A stretch of 26,429 bases of DNA from CAYXRK01 sp964467615 (lineage in GTDB: Bacteria; Hydrogenedentota; Hydrogenedentia; Hydrogenedentales; GCA-2746185). The translations under genes and the position numbers were made by a program. The notes below the pieces were generated by a model. The model ran no database searches. It was not told the DNA's origin and saw only the letters and a program-made list of their open reading frames with translations. Position 1 is the stretch's first letter; each line of letters begins with the position of its first letter. The stretch spans positions 1-26,429 of the forward strand of contig CAYXRK010000054.1 of the NCBI GenBank assembly GCA_964467615.1, read 5' to 3'. Shown here in pieces: positions 23,656 to 26,429 of the stretch.

Positions 23656-24621
23656 TCAGGCGTGCGGGTGCGCCCGCTTGTAAATTTCCTTCAGCCGGTC
23701 GATCCCTACGTGCGTGTATATCTGCGTGCTCGTGAGGCTTTCGTGGCCAAGCAGCTCTTGGACGACGCGCAGGTCCGCGCCGGCGTTGAGCAAGTGTGTT
23801 GCGAAGGTATGCCGGAGCGTGTGCGGCGAAATCTCGCGGCGGCCCGGCAGCACTTGGCGCACATATTTCTCGACGATACGCTGCACGCTCCGTGTCGTCA
23901 GCGGTCCTCCGCGATGGTTAACGAACAGACGCTCTCCGCGCGGATTCCCGAGTTGATGGCGGACGCGAAGGTATTGGTCCACGGCTTTCACGGCGTACCG
24001 GCCGAGATGCGCGATGCGCTCCTTGCGCCGCTTACCGAGGACGCGAATCGTCCCGCCGACGAGGTCCACGTCGCGTGTGCGAAGGCCGGCAAGTTCGGCG
24101 GCGCGAATGCCGCTCGAGTACAGCACTTCGAGCAGCGCGCGATCGCGTACACCGAGAGGTTCGCTCGTGTCGGGCGCTTCGATGAGCGCGGTGACTTCCG
24201 GAATGCTCAATACGTCGGGCAGTTCGCGGGAGAGTTTCGGTGACTTCACCGGCTTGGCGGGATTTTCAGAAAGTTTGCCCATGCGTACGTAAAACTTGTA
24301 CGCGGCGCGCAACGCGGCGAGCTTTCGCGCCGCGGTCCTCGGCGCTGCGCCGCCGGCGCGCATGTGGCCGAGAAAGGCGCGGATGTCGTTTCGGTCCGCG
24401 CGGGCGAGAATTGTGCGGTCGCCTTCCGGAGGGGCCTCGTCGCCCGGATCGGGACCTCGCGTGAGGTACGCGCAGAATTGGTGAAGGTCGGCGATGTACG
24501 CACGGATGGTGTGGACGGAGAATCCGCGCTCGGCTTCGAGATGGTCCGCGAAGTCGTCAAATCCCGAAACGGTCCCCCGTTCCACGGCGCGTATTCCCCC
24601 CGTTGAGACTGCGCCCTGCAT
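23656..24621 (-). CDS. xerC: Tyrosine recombinase XerC/XerD
   Basis: A 321-residue recombinase. The N-terminal SAM-like DNA-binding domain is at about 20-125. The catalytic domain holds Arg173 (SSGIRAAEL), a lysine in VLGKRRKER (about 197-200), His267 and Arg270 (HTLRHTFATHLL), His293 (LLGHESL) and the nucleophile Tyr302 (TQIYTHV), so the active site is complete. It resolves chromosome dimers at dif. XerC is preferred over XerD because the gene directly follows topA, as in many bacteria, but sequence alone does not decide. The ATG at 24621 lacks a ribosome site; an in-frame GTG at 24585 has a GGGGGGA 9 bases upstream and would give 309 residues. It is convergent with rseP. Confidence 0.92.
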   Translation of the reverse strand: MQGAVSTGGIRAVERGTVSGFDDFADHLEAERGFSVHTIRAYIADLHQFCAYLTRGPDPGDEAPPEGDRTILARADRNDIRAFLGHMRAGGAAPRTAARKLAALRAAYKFYVRMGKLSENPAKPVKSPKLSRELPDVLSIPEVTALIEAPDTSEPLGVRDRALLEVLYSSGIRAAELAGLRTRDVDLVGGTIRVLGKRRKERIAHLGRYAVKAVDQYLRVRHQLGNPRGERLFVNHRGGPLTTRSVQRIVEKYVRQVLPGRREISPHTLRHTFATHLLNAGADLRVVQELLGHESLTSTQIYTHVGIDRLKEIYKRAHPHA

Positions 24622-24633
24622 TCGAACGCCGCG

Positions 24634-26429
24634 CTACTTCGCGGCGGACCTCTTTCGCGTGGACGTTTTCGCGCGCGGTTTGGCTTTTGACTTTCTCGCC
24701 GGCGCGTCCGCGAGAAGTTGAAGCGCGGCGTCGAGCGTGAAATCTTCGACCTTGCCGTTCTTGGGCAACGAAGCGTTCGCCGTGCCGTTGGTCACGTACG
24801 GGCCGTATTTCCCCTCGCACAATTCTACCGTGGTCTTCGTGGCCGGGTCCGTGCCCAGTTCGCGCAGCACCGTCTTCGTGGCGCGTCGGGACTTTTTCGG
24901 TTCAGCGATTAATGCCAAGGCCCGTTCGAGCGTGATCTCGTATACGTCCTCGTCTTTCGGGATGCTGCGGAAGTCGTCGCCGCACTTTACGAAGGGCCCG
25001 AATCGTCCGATCGTCGCCGAGACCGTCTCGCCCTTTTCCGGGTGTTTGCCGAGTTCGCGCGGAAGCGACAACAACCTCAGCGCGAGCGAGAGATCGACCT
25101 CCCCGACCGGTTTGTCCTTCGGGATGCTGGCGCGTTTCGGGCGCTTGTTGTCATCGCTGACTTCGCCTAACTGAACATAGGGTCCGTATGGGCCGATGAG
25201 CGCGTAAATTTTTTGGCCGGTCACTGGGTCTAGTCCAATGGCTTCGTTGCCCTTGGCTTTCTCGCGCAAAAGTGTGACGGCGCGCTCTGCGGTAAGCTCC
25301 TCGAAGAGAATGTCATTGGGTACCGTGGCGGTGTTGTCGGCGCCGCCTTCGCCGCGCTGAATGAAAGGGGCCGTACGCCCGATCCGTACGACCAACTTCT
25401 CGCCTGTTTGCGGATCCGATCCCAACAAGATCTTCGGATAATCGATCTCTTTTTCGTTCTGTTCGATGGCAGGTTTGAGACCGCGCCCGAATTCCCCTCC
25501 GCCCTTGTAGAATTCGTCCAGAAATTCCCCGCGTTCCTGATGGCCTTGTGCTATCGCATCGAGCGCGTCCTCCATGCGGGCGGTGAATCCGGGGTCCACG
25601 TATTCGCCGAAGTGTTCTTTGAGGAGCAGCGTCACCGCGACGCCGAGGAACGTGGGCACGAGGGCCTTGCCGAGCAGTTCGACGTAGCCGCGCTGCTGGA
25701 TGGTCGAAATCGTCGGCGCGTAGGTAGACGGCCGCCCGATGCCTTCTTCATCGAGGCGTTGGATGAGAGACGCCTCGGTGTAGCGGGCAGGCGGTTGTGT
25801 CTCGTGGAGCGCCGGCTCGACTTTTTCCAGCGCGACCTTTTCGCCTGGGCCGACGCCCCAGCCGTTTTCGATGCGCGGAAGTTCCGTGTCTTGTTGCGCG
25901 GTATCCGAGACTTTTAGAAAGCCCGGAAACGTGACGACAGAGCCGTTCGCTCTGAACACCGCCGTTTTCGCGACCCCCTTGGCTTCAATTTCGATCACCG
26001 TCCGCAACAACTGCGCATCGGCCATCTGGCAGGCTATCGTGCGGTTCCAAATAAGCCGGTAGAGCTTGAGTTGCGCGTCATCGAGATACGCTTTGACCTG
26101 CTCCGGGCGTCGGCGAAGGTGCGTCGGGCGAATCGCCTCGTGCGCCTCTTGCGCGAGTTTGGACTTCGTCGCGAACTGGCGGCGCTCGTGGTACTTCGCG
26201 CCGTAGGTCGACGTGATCATCGTCTCCGCCTCTCGCAGCGCTTCCTCGCTGAGCGCGACCGAGTCCGTACGCATGTAGGTGATGAGGCCTTCGCGCTCGC
26301 CGCCGCCAAGGTCTACTCCTTCATACAATTGCTGCGCGAATTGCATGGTCTGCCGCGGCGAAAACCCGAGCAGTCCGCTCGCGGCGCGTTGCAGACTCGA
26401 GGTGATGAACGGCGGATCGGGCCGCAGTT
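24634..26429 (-). CDS. topA: DNA topoisomerase I (5' end outside the window)
   Basis: About 597 C-terminal codons are present; the Toprim domain and the start lie beyond the edge. The visible part begins PFITSSLQRAASGLLGFSPR and then has the catalytic tyrosine in LITYMRTDS (Tyr codon at 26275-26277), EAHEAIRPTHL and the family-typical RYTEASLIQRLDEEGIGRPS. The C-terminal end has no zinc-ribbon cysteines. Instead there are four copies of a repeat with the core G-x-x-G-P-[FY] (TAPFIQRG, GPYGPYVQLG, GRFGPFVKCG, GKYGPYVTNG), then a Lys/Arg-rich tail. It relaxes negative supercoils. The stop lies 12 bases before xerC, so the two are probably co-transcribed. Confidence 0.96.
   Translation of the reverse strand, partial: LRPDPPFITSSLQRAASGLLGFSPRQTMQFAQQLYEGVDLGGGEREGLITYMRTDSVALSEEALREAETMITSTYGAKYHERRQFATKSKLAQEAHEAIRPTHLRRRPEQVKAYLDDAQLKLYRLIWNRTIACQMADAQLLRTVIEIEAKGVAKTAVFRANGSVVTFPGFLKVSDTAQQDTELPRIENGWGVGPGEKVALEKVEPALHETQPPARYTEASLIQRLDEEGIGRPSTYAPTISTIQQRGYVELLGKALVPTFLGVAVTLLLKEHFGEYVDPGFTARMEDALDAIAQGHQERGEFLDEFYKGGGEFGRGLKPAIEQNEKEIDYPKILLGSDPQTGEKLVVRIGRTAPFIQRGEGGADNTATVPNDILFEELTAERAVTLLREKAKGNEAIGLDPVTGQKIYALIGPYGPYVQLGEVSDDNKRPKRASIPKDKPVGEVDLSLALRLLSLPRELGKHPEKGETVSATIGRFGPFVKCGDDFRSIPKDEDVYEITLERALALIAEPKKSRRATKTVLRELGTDPATKTTVELCEGKYGPYVTNGTANASLPKNGKVEDFTLDAALQLLADAPARKSKAKPRAKTSTRKRSAAK

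Noticed and set aside
23656..24621. Phage or integron integrase marking a mobile element
   Set aside because: Size, motifs and the position directly after topA fit housekeeping XerC/D; there is no tRNA, attachment-site duplication or phage gene nearby.

Overview
The window is a high-GC draft contig or scaffold piece. A run of 10 Ns at 6178-6187 marks an assembly join, and genes run off both ends. The gene content suggests a Gram-negative heterotroph of the Planctomycetes/Verrucomicrobia-like world, possibly Candidatus Hydrogenedentes; this is an inference from family content. The pointers are a DUF1080 (3-keto-disaccharide hydrolase) protein fused to a Pirellula/Verrucomicrobium-type dehydrogenase and haem-binding domain, a DUF2961/GH172 protein, a Glu-Gly repeat lipoprotein, a SEC-C small protein and several families of short palindromic intergenic repeats. 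No rRNA, tRNA, CRISPR array, transposase or phage gene was recognised.

Layout. 1-1511 (-): a lipoprotein with a DUF4382-like domain, a cupredoxin-like domain, a CHVPGG module and a Glu-Gly tail cut by the window edge. 1758-2246 (+): SixA-type histidine phosphatase. 2349-8215 (-): four genes, in transcription order an NTF2-like protein, a TlpA-type thioredoxin, a large protein with an N-terminal radical-SAM-like region and a C-terminal GT2 glycosyltransferase (broken by the N gap), and a secreted serine hydrolase fused to a VanX-type D-Ala-D-Ala dipeptidase. 8377-12427 (+): a GH172-like protein, a secreted metallo-beta-lactamase-fold alkylsulfatase-like hydrolase, a DUF420/CtaM-like membrane protein and a SEC-C/His-rich membrane protein. 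12433-15957 (-): the 1174-residue DUF1080-dehydrogenase-HEAT-cytochrome c protein. 15958-16612: a 655-bp region with a nested palindromic element, a separate hairpin and perhaps one small coupled gene. 16613-18355 (-): a GT-C (PMT/ArnT-like) membrane glycosyltransferase carrying palindromic repeats in frame.

18474-23624 (+): a tightly overlapping operon, HPr - Enzyme I - Dxr (MEP-pathway isoprenoid synthesis) - RseP-type site-2 protease, with each junction overlapping by 1 or 4 bases. 23656-26429 (-): topA (5' end outside the window) followed by a XerC/D tyrosine recombinase, a core-genome pairing.

The right third (18.4-26.4 kb) is mostly housekeeping. The left two thirds are envelope, secretion and polysaccharide functions. 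The most interesting items are domain fusions: serine hydrolase plus VanX; radical-SAM-like plus GT2; 3-ketoglycoside hydrolase plus dehydrogenase plus cytochrome c; and a SEC-C zinc motif joined through a membrane span to two HxHxH motifs. The nested palindromic element at 16196-16430 is also notable. No clear defence island or wholly new multi-gene system is visible.
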